Below are positions 49,741-59,708 of a stretch of DNA of 64,000 bases, one piece after another; position 1 is the stretch's first letter, and each line of letters starts with the position of its first letter. The notes beneath the pieces are model-generated. The model saw only the letters and a list, made by a program, of their open reading frames with translations. It searched no databases and was not told where the DNA came from. Position numbers and translations under genes: made by a program. Source of the stretch: Haliotis asinina (Eukaryota; Mollusca; Gastropoda; Lepetellida; Haliotidae); NCBI RefSeq assembly GCF_037392515.1, contig NC_090283.1:23568249-23632248 (forward strand). Direction: 5' to 3'.

Positions 49741-49974
49741 AAACATATGTCCACTGGAATGGAATGACGCAGATTGAGACTGGAAGGATTGCAACACGGA
49801 ATTCAAGGACGTGTAATTCAGGGATATGTAATTCAGGGATCAAGCATTCTGGGATCAAGAACTGTGTCAGGAATAATCAAGAACGGTGTGAACTGTATTC
49901 ATGGATTTATATCAAGAGGATCCAAGCACAAGACATGTTTGAAAGTGATAAAAATCATAACTTCATTGACACTC

Positions 49975-50118
49975 ACCCGTGAAGGTCCCGGGGTAGAATA
50001 GGCCTTCAGCAACCCATGCTTACCATAAAAGGTGACTATGTCGTAAGAGGCGACTAACGGGATCGACGCCATATAACTGGAATATTGCTGAGTGCGGCGT
50101 AAAACTAAACTCACTCAT
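49975..50118 (+). repeat. Family B repeat, internally deleted
   Basis: CACCCGTGAAGGTCCCGGG, GGCCTTCAGCAACCCATGC and GCGACTAACGGGATCG run directly into CATATAACTGGAATATTGC and GCGGCGTAAAACTAAACTC. The middle of the family is missing. Confidence 0.8.
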
Positions 50119-50499
50119 TGATAGGCTATAGTCTATCAAGGAGGGGGGAAATGGACACGAGAACTGTTGACCAAACGCAGCAGAGAGAACTCTGCGCAAA
50201 TACGCACCCAGAGACAAACTTTGCTTTTCATGTGCACAAAGAACGGCACACGTCAGTTCTTGTATGTTTTGAGTTAGCTGAGACTTTTATTTTCAAGGTA
50301 GCAACAGGTAATTCCATTAGCGGAATTTGTAACAGAAACGTTACGTAAAAAGCAACATAGTAGTTTACTACTTAAAGAGAACGTCAAAGTATGTGTATAC
50401 AAATAGTAAGAGTAAACTGTGTAGTTCAATAGCTTTAATAAAATGTGAATTTGACTTAGAGCTAATTGTGTTTTACATATTTGGAGTATCTTCACTCCA

Positions 50500-50952
50500 G
50501 ACACATTTAGCCTTTTGTCTCTATTTAAAAATCTGTTTTCATTCGTTTTGTGGGCACTGTTTCCATGGTGTTTTCCCTTTGGACGACACTTTTTTCCCTT
50601 CAAATTGGCTTTCGCCTGTTGAACGACTTGTTGGGTGGGAGGCGTGAGAGCAAACGTGTCTGTAGAAGTGGGTAGGTCCATCTTGGCCCCTTGTTTCTTG
50701 TACTAGATCACATAATCGTCTACATTCGCAAAGGGATTGGGATAGCCCTTGGCCTGCAAGTAGTAATATTTTATCCATTTCTTAGGATCGTCCAGATAGG
50801 GTCTCCAGTATCTCCTGTTCATTTTCTTGTTGCAGTTGAATACTGGCAGTTGCAGATGAAGTGTCACTATCACAGGTCCACGGCTAAATGAAGCTAGATT
50901 GCCCTCGTAGCCCTTTATATAGAACATAGAACTCCCCTCGTGTTCAAAAAGG
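50500..50952 (-). pseudogene. Unrecognised protein fragment
   Basis: The minus strand reads HLQLPVFNCNKKMNRRYW and DDPKKWIKYYYLQAKGYPN in one open frame (to 50703), and TPPTQQVVQQAKANLKGKK in an overlapping frame further on. The composition (Trp, Tyr, Lys, Gln rich; no simple repeats) looks like real protein. The W-RPYL-DDP-KW pattern faintly recalls proteins of Polinton-type elements from memory, which would make it a virus-like fossil, but I cannot confirm this. Confidence 0.35.
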
Positions 50953-51023
50953 AGCAGATCGTGGTTTCGATCCAAGGTCCTCTGGGTTATGAGCCCAGTG
51001 TGCTTCCACAGCGCCACTCTGCT
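50953..51023 (-). tRNA. Initiator tRNA-Met-like sequence (CAT), probably a pseudogene
   Basis: Seventy-one bases read AGCAGAGTGGCGC at the 5' end, CTGGGCTCATAACCCAG as the anticodon arm (anticodon CAT) and GGATCGAAACC as box B. The AAAC-type T loop and GGGC/CCC anticodon stem are hallmarks of eukaryotic initiator tRNA. Acceptor stem pairs at 6 of 7 positions (AGCAGAG with ATCTGCT) and the T stem has one mismatch, so it is decayed or a tRNA-derived fossil. The N-terminal 20 codons of the open frame at 50703-51017 are only this sequence translated. Confidence 0.65.
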
Positions 51024-52002
51024 GTACTTGCCTCTACCTTGTGTTAGGACCAGGGCCAGGTACGGACAGTTTGGAGACCATTTTTCATGTTCACTCCAAG
51101 TATTATCCTCTACGTCCTAATTCTTGAGAATGACACCACACTGAACACACTTGAAAGCATCTCCTCTGAGACAAATCCTACCCGTGCCATTTCTCAATAA
51201 TCTCAGCTTTCATGAAGATGGTAAGCACTCCAAACTGTGCCAGTCTGTTGACCACCTCTTCTACTCTTTGTATCGCTTGCACGAGGCCAGAATAATTTTT
51301 CCTAAGATGATCACGGTGAAGGGCTTCCATTTTCAAGAGGGAGAGAGAGACCTGAATGTGTTGTGTAATCAGGAATGAAACTGATGCATGATCCAAAATG
51401 AAAGGGGTTTCTATACGGGTAAAACATGAAACCGGATGAAACCAGTTGGTCTGTCTGTTTGGTTGCTATGCGTCTGACCTAAAAATACACCCATGACCGC
51501 GAGGACCGCTCAAGGTCGCGGTGAAAATGAGATCACCTGCATAGTGTTTTCCAAGGTCATTGACTTCCGCGAAATGAGGTCACGCAGGTGTTTGATGATT
51601 TTTTTCTTCTATTTCAACATACATACAACAGTTGTGTCCTTTACTAGGTAGTTTATGTGAGACACCAGTCAGCAATACATTCCGATCTGTGACGCACATT
51701 GGAATAATATTAATGTCGTTAAACATACATTTACACGGTATATTTATTAAATATGTTGTCAATCATATCACCTTAATGCCGAGTGACTGACATGGGCGGA
51801 ACACGGCATTGAATATTATTCGAGTTTCAGTAAAGCGAGTCAGCTTAGAGCCCATTGATAGTCTTTAAGGCCTTAAACTTTTACCATGAAGGTTCGAACC
51901 GTGATGAGAAGATACGGACACGGTAAAGTGGCGCAACTGTGACCATTGGGACACTTGACGTCAGCTAGCTGACAAGATTCCACACTCTTGTTGTATACAA
52001 AC
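51024..52002. other. Intron sequence, nothing recognised
   Basis: P450 intron. The minus-strand frame at 51178-51396 has a helix-like composition but no family match. GAGGTCACGCAGGTG-type phrases near 51580 resemble sequence near 45735. Confidence 0.4.
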
Positions 52003-52334
52003 CTGCTTCTGTATCAATGGCGACCTGTTTCATGCGCATGGCTTCTTCAATTATCTGGTCGCAAACTTTAAGATTTCTTGAATACGTCTTGTTTGCTTTA
52101 GTTGGCAAGATCATCGCGAGCTTGGCCCAGACGAACCTCAGTTTCCTGTAGCAGATTGTTCCTTGTTAACATCGGGAACAAACTCGGTATTCAAGACAGA
52201 CCACAAGTTTCATCACTATCACATAATTTTCTTTTACAATGTCGTGAAACTGATTCGAATTACGTGCATATGACCTACCGCTCTTGTAGAGTTGATACCG
52301 TGAATGTTTGGGTGGTTGGTTGGTTGGTGTGTAA

Positions 52335-52520
52335 TGCTGTACTAAGCCATATTCCAGCGTTATGACGGCGGTCTATGAATAATCGAGCGCTGGTCCATAC
52401 AATCCAGTGATCAACAGCATGATCATCAATTTGTGCAACTGAGATAATTGTCTACCAAGTCAGTGAGTCTGACTACTAGATTCCGTTAGCGTCTTACAAA
52501 AAAACATGGGTTGCCATGTC
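52335..52520 (-). repeat. Family B repeat
   Basis: AAGCCATATTCCAGCGTTATG, GCGGTCTATGAATAATCGAG, CCAGTGATCAACAGCATGA and ACATGGGTTGC are in order. Confidence 0.75.
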
Positions 52521-53124
52521 TAAGAGGCATTGTTACCGGAACAGTGAGTGAGTGAGTTGATGCTGAAGACCCACTTTCGACTCCTCACATGTCCCATACC
52601 GTATATATACAGAGACGCGTACCCTGGCGTATATTTGGAAACACCGTTGAAAGCTCTTGCAACGTCTTCATGAGATACTGACAGGTCACGCATTTTCTAC
52701 CCGAACCCACACTGCGCAATGTTCTCCGTCGTCTAAAGGAGGGAGAGAATTATGAACAGTATTGTAATGTTCCTTCATATAATTAGCCTGAACATGTAGT
52801 CTGATTACAACATTAGTACAGGGGTATGAAGCTCTGACTGCAGACATGATATTGACATCCAACGCCTAGCTATGGTAATATACGTACAGGGAGGTACTCA
52901 GCGTACTGTTTCATTAACCAACAGACATTTAAACAATCAATCTGTTCATGAGTGTAATGTTGAAAAAACAAGCTCTGCTACGCTAGTCACACTCGAGGAA
53001 CAATTGTGTTAGACATATTCAAACTCGACAAAAATGATATTTTACGACAAAAGACACTATCAAATAATATCCGAAGAAATAATTACGTGTCATGCCAAAG
53101 ATTTGCTTGCCAGTGATCTGAAGG

Positions 53125-53325
53125 GGTACAAAGCCATATTCCGGCTATATGGCGGCAGTCTGTAAATAACGGAGGCTGGACCAGACAATCAACAGCATGA
53201 GCATCGACCTACACATTTGAGATGACATGTGTCATCCAGTGAGCCTGACCACCCCGTTAGTCGCCATTGCGAAAAGCATGGGTTGCTGAAGAGCGATTCT
53301 AACCCGGATCTTCACAGGTCTCAGT
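53125..53325 (-). repeat. Family B repeat
   Basis: GCCATATTCCGGCTATATGG, CAGTCTGTAAATAACGGAGG, CAACAGCATGAGCATCGACC, AGCATGGGTTGCTGAAGAG and GGATCTTCACAGG follow one another. It ends 65 bases from a P450 exon. Confidence 0.8.
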
Positions 53326-53599
53326 GGAAGGAATAACATAGTCCTTCTAGTAAGTGTTAATACCCTTTTCCACAGGAAGCATATTACTCACCAGTTTACT
53401 CAGATCCTCGGCCACTTCCACCATCCCGCCATTTTTATTCCTAGCCTTCTTTGTCCATGTGTCAACCAGTTCTTACCCGTGTGCCTGCATAGCTGGGATC
53501 ATGCCTTTATTACAAAACAACCGAGTCATTAAAGTAGTCAATCCATCACTAAAAATGCCTTACCAAGTACATTTCAGTTTGATACTATACATGTGGACA

Positions 53600-54229
53600 A
53601 AAGTATAGCAACACTCATGATTTGTAACTCCCATATAGCCCTTCATATTCATCGATTGTATGGTTGTTTGTATTACTGAGACACTTCGTTGTGGCATACA
53701 GCGGTTTTAGACATGCACGTGCTCCGATCAAAGGTGACCAGCACGTGTAATTACATGCATTTTACTGCTAGGCGAAATTCTGTCATCTGGGGCTACTGTA
53801 AGAGAATTTTAGGCCAGAATCTTTCGATTGACCGCATTTATGTACGCAATACAAAAATATTTATCAAAATGAGTGAGCTAGGCCTTTGTCATGCCGGCTT
53901 CATTGAAAAGATTTTCCTGGTTCGAAACTGAGGTTTGGTAAAGGTTCCTTTGCTGTTGCTAACGGTAACATGTTGATACTATGAAAATTAATGGGTTTTC
54001 CGGTACTTTTTTCCAAGTGTTTATGTGTGATCGTAAAAATCGAGGTTCTTAATTTTTGATAATCTAACTATGGTTACCGATTAGTATGTTTCCTGTGGAC
54101 CATTTATGCATAAGGATGTTCGGAAAGGAATCTAAGATAATTCAGAGACGACAGACGAGGAGAGCTTACATGAACCTACAACGATAACGCAGATTCTATA
54201 AAGAGTCTCTACCAGTATTTAGGACTTAC
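53600..54229. other. Intron sequence, nothing recognised
   Basis: P450 intron. A plus-strand frame of 80 codons at 53689-53931 has no known domain. Confidence 0.4.
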
Positions 54230-54910
54230 TCTGTAGAACCTTCGTCTTGAACGCCTTCTCACACAGTCGGCGGTGAACCGAATGCTCCTCGTCGTTCATA
54301 AACAGCAGACTCATACCTATCCCGGGCTCCAGAACTCTGGAAATAAATCATGACTGTGACAACTGGTTATGCAAGACATACACCTGATGACCAGAAAGTA
54401 GCTCAAGAGACATGACGGTATCCAATCAAGCCACATTCATAAATCAATATCAGGTATGGATCTGGGTTGCTTATTTTTTTCCAACTAAGGTTCCCTTTTC
54501 TTCAATGCAGTTACATTAGGTGCTGTGGCGAAAATACAGGCCTGTAACACACGCTGTCTCCTTCGTATACACTCGTGTAGTTGCGATGTCCGGTTGCAAG
54601 AACTTAAGTATGATGTTATGCCGCCTGTAGCAATATTCAAACAATAACATGATCAGGAACATCAACAATGACCATCACACACTGTGCCCATGGAGTCAAA
54701 TCGGTTCATCGGAAGGACGAGCGAGCACTTTAAGCACACGATTACTCCACCACCTCTCAAGAACTTTGGATGAGCAGGGCATATTCCTTACCATTCCGTT
54801 GGTGCTGTTTGTGTGCTGGATGTGGTACATGGCCTTGGGGTCAGCTATCATCACCCGCTGTTCGCCCATGCAGTGGAAGTAGCGGATGACGCCGGTCCCC
54901 ATTTCTCGCA

Positions 54911-55467
54911 TCCACCTGAAACAGTTCCACCACTCCATGTACCCACACGTGCACTTCAAACTTCCACCTGAAACAGTTCCACCACTCCATGTACCCACAC
55001 GTGCACTTCAAACTTCCACCTGAAACAGTTCCACCACTCCATGTACCCACACGTGCACTTCAAACTTCCACCTGAAACAGTTCCACCACTCCATGTACCC
55101 ACACGTGCACTTCAAACTTCCACCTGAAACAGTTCCACCACTCCATGTACCCACACGTGCACTTCAAACTTCCACCTGAAACAGTTCCACCACTCCATGT
55201 ACCCACACGTGCACTTCAAACTTCCACCTGAAACAGCTCCACCACTCCATGTACCCACACGTGCACTTCAAACTTCCACCTGAAACAGTTCCACCACTCC
55301 ATGTACCCACACGTGCACTTCAAACTTCCACCTGAAACAGTTCCACCACTCCATGTACCCACACGTGCACTTCAAACTTCCACCTGAAACAGTTCCACCA
55401 CTCCATGTACCCACACGTGCACTTCAAACTTCCACCTGAAACAGTTCCACCACTGCATGTATCCATA
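54911..55467 (-). repeat. 52-bp minisatellite carrying a P450 splice acceptor, ~10.7 units
   Basis: The unit on the plus strand is CCACCTGAAACAGTTCC, ACCACTCCATGTACCC, ACACGTGCACTTCAAACTT. Read in the sense of the P450 gene, every unit contains GGAACTGTTTCAG followed by GTGGA, which is exactly the polypyrimidine tract, the AG acceptor and the first five exon bases of the exon ending at 54915. CTGAAACAG occurs 11 times at 52-bp spacing from 54916 to 55436. Units are nearly identical (one has CAGCTCC), so the amplification is recent. Confidence 0.93.
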
Positions 55468-56191
55468 AAGGCCGGGCGGGACAACTTAGGAATGGCCAGC
55501 GAGTCCTAACTTGACACGCAGAAAGGAGCAAGCTACAAAGACATATTTTATATCATTGGAAAGATCTCGAGGAGATGAACACGAAACATTTGACAGTGTG
55601 TTCACGTGTTAATAAGCTCACAAATTTGCTCTGAAAATGCATTTCTGCAGAAATTTCTGGCAGAAATTTTTGGAAGAATATTTTTTCCCGCAGAAATTTC
55701 TGGCAGAAATTTTTTTCCTGCAGAAATTTCTGGCAGACTTTTTTTCACTACCAGAATTATCTTAATTTAACAAAATTAGAGAGTATAAGTAATGATACTG
55801 CTGCGTGAGTGGTAGTTTCATGTGTAGTCCAAGTAATAAGCACTTAGCGTGATCAACTGATCTGATATTTTTGTTTCGCTACCAGAACTATCTTAGTTGA
55901 ATAAGATTAAACACAATCGTTATATAATTTAATATAGACTTTCTTTAAATGTTGTCGTTTTCCCTGTTTAAAGCCTATTAGTACTAGTATTCTGCCAGAA
56001 ATTTCTGCAGAAATGCATTTTCAGAGCAAATTTGTGAGCTTATTAACACGTGAACACACTGTCAAATGAACTTTTCGTGTTCATCTCCTCGAGATCTTTC
56101 CAATGATATAAAATATGTCTTTGTAGCTTGCTCCCTTCTGTGTGTCAAGTTAGGACTCGCTGGCCATTCCTAAGTTGTCCCGCCCGGCCTT
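55468..56191. mobile_element. 724-bp transposon with ~200-bp terminal inverted repeats
   Basis: The left end AAGGCCGGGCGGGACAACTT is the exact complement of the right end. The arms (55468-55668 and 55989-56191) match over about 200 bp with only a few differences, including AGATCTCGAGGAGATGAACA and ATTAATAAGC-type parts. The centre is A+T-rich with GCAGAAATTTCTGGCAG repeats. There is no open frame. The family is not identified; long arms suggest a foldback or Mutator-like non-autonomous element. No target duplication is recognised. Confidence 0.88.
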
Positions 56192-56720
56192 CAATGACAC
56201 TTGCACCTCAAACTTCCATCTGGAACAGTTCCACCACTGCATGCACGCACACTTGCACCTCACACTTCCATCTGGAACAGTTCCACCACTGTATGCACGC
56301 ACACTTGCACCTCAAACTTCCATCTGGAACAGCTCCACCACTGCATGCACGCACACTTGCACCTCAAACTTCCATCTGGAACAGTTCCACCACTGTATGC
56401 ACGCACACTTGCACCTCAAACTTCCATCTGGAACAGTTCCACCACTGCATGCACGCACACTTGCACCTCAAACTTCCATCTGGAACAGTTCCACCACTGT
56501 ATGCACGCACACTTGCACCTCAAACTTCCACCTAAAGCACTTCCAACTATATACCTGACTCTGACAATTCCACTTGAATCGGTTCAAATTATACACTTGA
56601 CTCTCGCACCCCCCACCCCCTTGAAGCACTTCCAGCTATACACCCGATTGTCACACTCACACCTGGAACACTTTCAACTGTACACCTCTTCCACCTGAAA
56701 CACTTCCATCTAATTACACC
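56192..56720. repeat. Continuation of the 52-bp minisatellite, diverged
   Basis: 56192-56540 holds about 6.7 units of CTTCCATCTGGAACAGTTCC, ACCACTGCATGCACGCACAC, TTGCACCTCAAA, also 52 bp and clearly related to the units left of the transposon. From 56540 to 56720 the units decay into ACACTTCCA-type phrases. Confidence 0.88.
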
Positions 56721-56844
56721 TGGATCTCTATTTCATATACGTACTTCATATATTTAGAAAATTGCATGTTTTTAGAAGAGAACATGATTTGGCTTCGATT
56801 TGGGAGCACTGGGCCGGCTGCTTAATGTCTGACTGCAAAACGAT

Positions 56845-57315
56845 CACATATACTCTAGTAAGGTACAAATACAAAATCACTTAATGACATCGCTATAAAT
56901 GAAATATCGCCATTAAAACTATCCACTTCGACCTATAATCAACTTAAATCGACCTTTCTGTCAACAGTGCACAATTCTCGGCCGCAAACGAAATTTCAAC
57001 CAGAGCGGCGCGTCTCCGTGAAGTAATTGTAGGTATAGAAATGAGGGTTTGTGCAGTATTCATCTACATTTCAGGGGGTTAAAATATTTCGTTTACAGGT
57101 TTGTACAAACCTGAAATCGCGAAAGCTGTTAAGAAATATGAAAGCTATATGTTTTCACAATCTACTATCATTTAGTTTTGTCTGCTGCCTAGTTTCCGAG
57201 TTACAACCGTTGTTTTCATAGACGATTCTGTCAAAATCACCTGTGTCGCTAGGTTGTAATCCGTTTTAGGTGGTATAAAATACACGTTATTTGTCATCAT
57301 TCACTTGATGCTCAG
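56845..57315 (+). repeat. Family C dispersed repeat, copy 3
   Basis: It matches 41995-42475 along its whole length (GATCACATATACTCTAGTAAG to ACTTGATGCTCAG) and ends exactly at the TTAA where transposon D2 begins. Confidence 0.85.
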
Positions 57316-57319
57316 TTAA

Positions 57320-58560
57320 AGGTCACATGCAACCAAAAAATCAAACATAATTAAAACACATGTATCACTTATTCATGACATATAATATACATTGCTGCAT
57401 TTAAAAAACCAAATAAACAAAATTATAAGCGTACAATCGCGATTCAAAAGTGCAATATTTTTTAATTGGGCTTACTTCCCCCGAAACGAAGCCCTCAGGA
57501 GACCGAACCCAGTCATAGCGGGTGGATATGCACTCAAGTGTAACGACGGCTTCCGATTGGATGGTTCATTTGCTGATCTGTTTGATGGGCATTTTAGAAG
57601 CATAGCCAGTCACAAGAAAGTAAGATTCTTTATGGATAACAACTTCTTTTTGTGTACTTGATGCATCGTTTCTGTATGGATTCATATACTGTTGTCAAAC
57701 AAAATCATATACACTAAAAGAAGTCGTTATCCATGAAGAATGTATATAGAGATGTTGAGTTTGGAAAATAATGTTCTCTGAATTTGCGCTCGATCCAATA
57801 AAAAAATCATGTCAGTAGAGATGGTAAACTACTGCGTGGCTGGAATCTGTCATTCGTCCAAGTACAAAGCAGGACTTAAAAACTGACAAGAGTTTGCACC
57901 AGTTTCCGTCAGATCCAGTCATCCGAAAAAAATGAATGTAGTATGTTTGCAACCCACAGACATAAGACATAAAAACATGTCATGTGTATCACACGTGCCT
58001 AATTACATAATGTTCCAGACACGGGACTCGGGTGCACGAGTCATAAATCAACTTATTTTCTTTATGTCGTGTAGTCTGATAGGTGTTAAGTTTAAATTGC
58101 ACGTGGTCAATGATTGAAGCTGTGTATTGCATGTTGTCTTTAGCAGACAGGCAGGCAGACATATAGGTGTGAATAAACCAAACACTGAGCTTTCTCTGTG
58201 ACAGAGACTGCTTACCACAATCAACAGGTTGTTTTACGTAACGAGTAGATTATTATACAACCAAGATTAGACTACTGCCCACGATCTCATACTCCGAGCA
58301 TGCATACTGTTTCGAGCTCCGCGAACCTATTCACTGCGCATGCGTTATGGACGCAGCGCAGCACAGCTGCTGAAACCAGTCCCCCCCCCCCCCCCCCCCC
58401 CCCCCAGCGCTGGGGGGAATTTAGTGAATCGTTTGAACTCCGATTTCGCGGGCTTTTTTTTCATCGCGTTTTTTTCAACTTTATAGGTTGAATTGGCCTT
58501 TTTTATGATTTGTTTCGGTACCAGAATCTGCAAAGTTGTGTTTTACGTTGCATGTGACCT
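57320..58560 (+). mobile_element. TTAA-flanked DNA transposon (family D), copy 2
   Basis: TTAA at 57316-57319 and 58561-58564 flanks the same 14-bp terminal repeats as copy 1. The interior matches copy 1 closely, except for an internal segment of about 50 bp present only in copy 1 (near 36285-36340), a run of about 25 C at 58380-58405, and small changes. The THAP-type fragment lies at 57809-57930; an extra base after AAAGCAGGACTT changes its frame relative to copy 1. Confidence 0.85.
58380..58405. repeat. Poly(C) tract
   Basis: About 25 consecutive C inside transposon D2; copy 1 has a short C run with other bases at the matching place (37121). Assembly length is unreliable here. Confidence 0.9.
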
Positions 58561-58564
58561 TTAA

Positions 58565-59612
58565 TTCTAAGATGCTTCGGCGAAAGATCAAAGGCGCCGA
58601 CAATACTTTATCAGACGATAATGTGCAGGTTTGCATTAATGTGTAGACGTCGCTGCGCCATTCCAGTCTGCCCCCTCGTAATCAAACCTTTTTGCATTAC
58701 GTCACAATGTAACCGACGTCACGATGGATGTCAGCTGCCATAGCCCCGTACAGATTCCCACAGTAAAGTGCTTCATCGCATCCCGTTTCTTGGTTTACAG
58801 TTGCGTCACACAGCTAACATCACTGGTGGAAACATTACGTTTATGTTTTTCGACGGATAAAATGTCTCATAGTTCGACTCAAAGTTTTACAGGGACACGG
58901 TAAAGTTGTCAATGTTTACATTCCCACAATGCAATCGTGGAATGTCGCATGACTAGTCACTTCAGCTGAATGTATTGATCTAAACTTCCGTTGGTAGTAG
59001 AAATGAGACGGTCATATTGCCTTGTATGGTTTAAGAGAATCACAGATGTAATTGAAAAACGATCTAGAGAAGATATTTAACCCGAACATAAACCATCATG
59101 AAACTGTTCATCATTTGTTTTTCTAGTAACGTTTGTCTTAACGAAGGGGGGTGACACGTGAAAAGAACAGCGCGTCAGTTAGCCCTGTGCAAGGATTCTT
59201 AATTTAGGTCACAGACACCGTCGTTTGTTTCCTGTCATAGATTAATCGAAATTAAACTTAGAAATTATTAAATACGGCATCTTAGAAAAGAAATACATTT
59301 CGCTCTACCACCATGTATAGTGTACGAAAGCACACTTTCGCCCTGAACTATTATAGATAAAGCACAAGGACGCTTGGCGGTAGAACGTATTGTATTTCTT
59401 AATTAAACTGAACCTAATCCGAAATCCTCGCAATTATGCAATGAAAAGGTGTAATCAAGTTTGGATTCAAATCAATGTATATTTCTCTAAATATAAAACG
59501 CCATTGCAAAAGAATACAAATTTGTACCTCATAAATATATCAAAAACATCTTAAAGATGTAATTAAAATATAATTAGAATGTATAAAAACACGTATGTAT
59601 CAAATGTATTAT
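58565..59612. other. No gene recognised
   Basis: A short plus-strand frame at 58571 (MLRRKIKGADNTL...) ends at CAG/GTTTGC, resembling a first exon, but nothing supports it. The missing P450 anchor exon was looked for on the minus strand and not found. Confidence 0.4.
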
Positions 59613-59708
59613 GAAAACATAGCATGCGCCTAAAAAGAAAACATAGCATGCGCCTAAAAAGAAAACATAGCATGCGCCTAAAAAGAAAACATAGCATGCG
59701 CCTAAAAA
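59613..59708. repeat. 24-bp tandem repeat, 4 exact units
   Basis: GAAAACATAGCATGCGCC followed by TAAAAA, four times without change. The period is a multiple of 3, so the minus strand reads GACYVFFL repeatedly. Confidence 0.95.

Larger units (their letters stand above)
39574..54915 (-). pseudogene. Cytochrome P450, 9 exons seen, 5' end missing, two in-frame stops
   Basis: Minus-strand exons: 54792-54915, 54230-54336, 53392-53504, 52611-52732, 52003-52145, 45376-45503, 41547-41719, 40609-40722 and 39574-39871. Together about 438 residues of a roughly 500-residue microsomal haem monooxygenase. Motifs: ETLR (K helix), PDEFQPERF, and the haem loop FGAGKKMCLG with its thiolate cysteine. The N-terminal membrane anchor is not in the window. 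The exon at 53392 has TAA after MQAHG and the exon at 52611 has TAG after CGFG; each is one substitution from a sense codon. The I helix reads AAGIQNTATCMSW, lacking the usual acid-threonine pair, and the C-helix tryptophan position is His (EEHSVHRR). Exon phases agree except between the first two, where a small exon of about 10-15 residues seems absent. Subfamily not assigned; CYP4/CYP46-like clan is possible. Probably a pseudogene. Confidence 0.8.

Noticed and set aside
50703-51017. A 104-residue protein starting MALWKHTGLITQRTLD
   Set aside because: The N-terminal part is the initiator-tRNA-like sequence read as codons; only the later part is kept as an unknown fragment.
56128-56698. Open frames of 127-165 codons rich in His, Thr and Pro (LHLKLPSGTVPPL)
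   Set aside because: They are translations of the 52-bp minisatellite in three frames.
58571-58630. Possible first exon MLRRKIKGADNTL ending at a GT
   Set aside because: It is 19 codons long, next to a transposon end, with no promoter or second exon.
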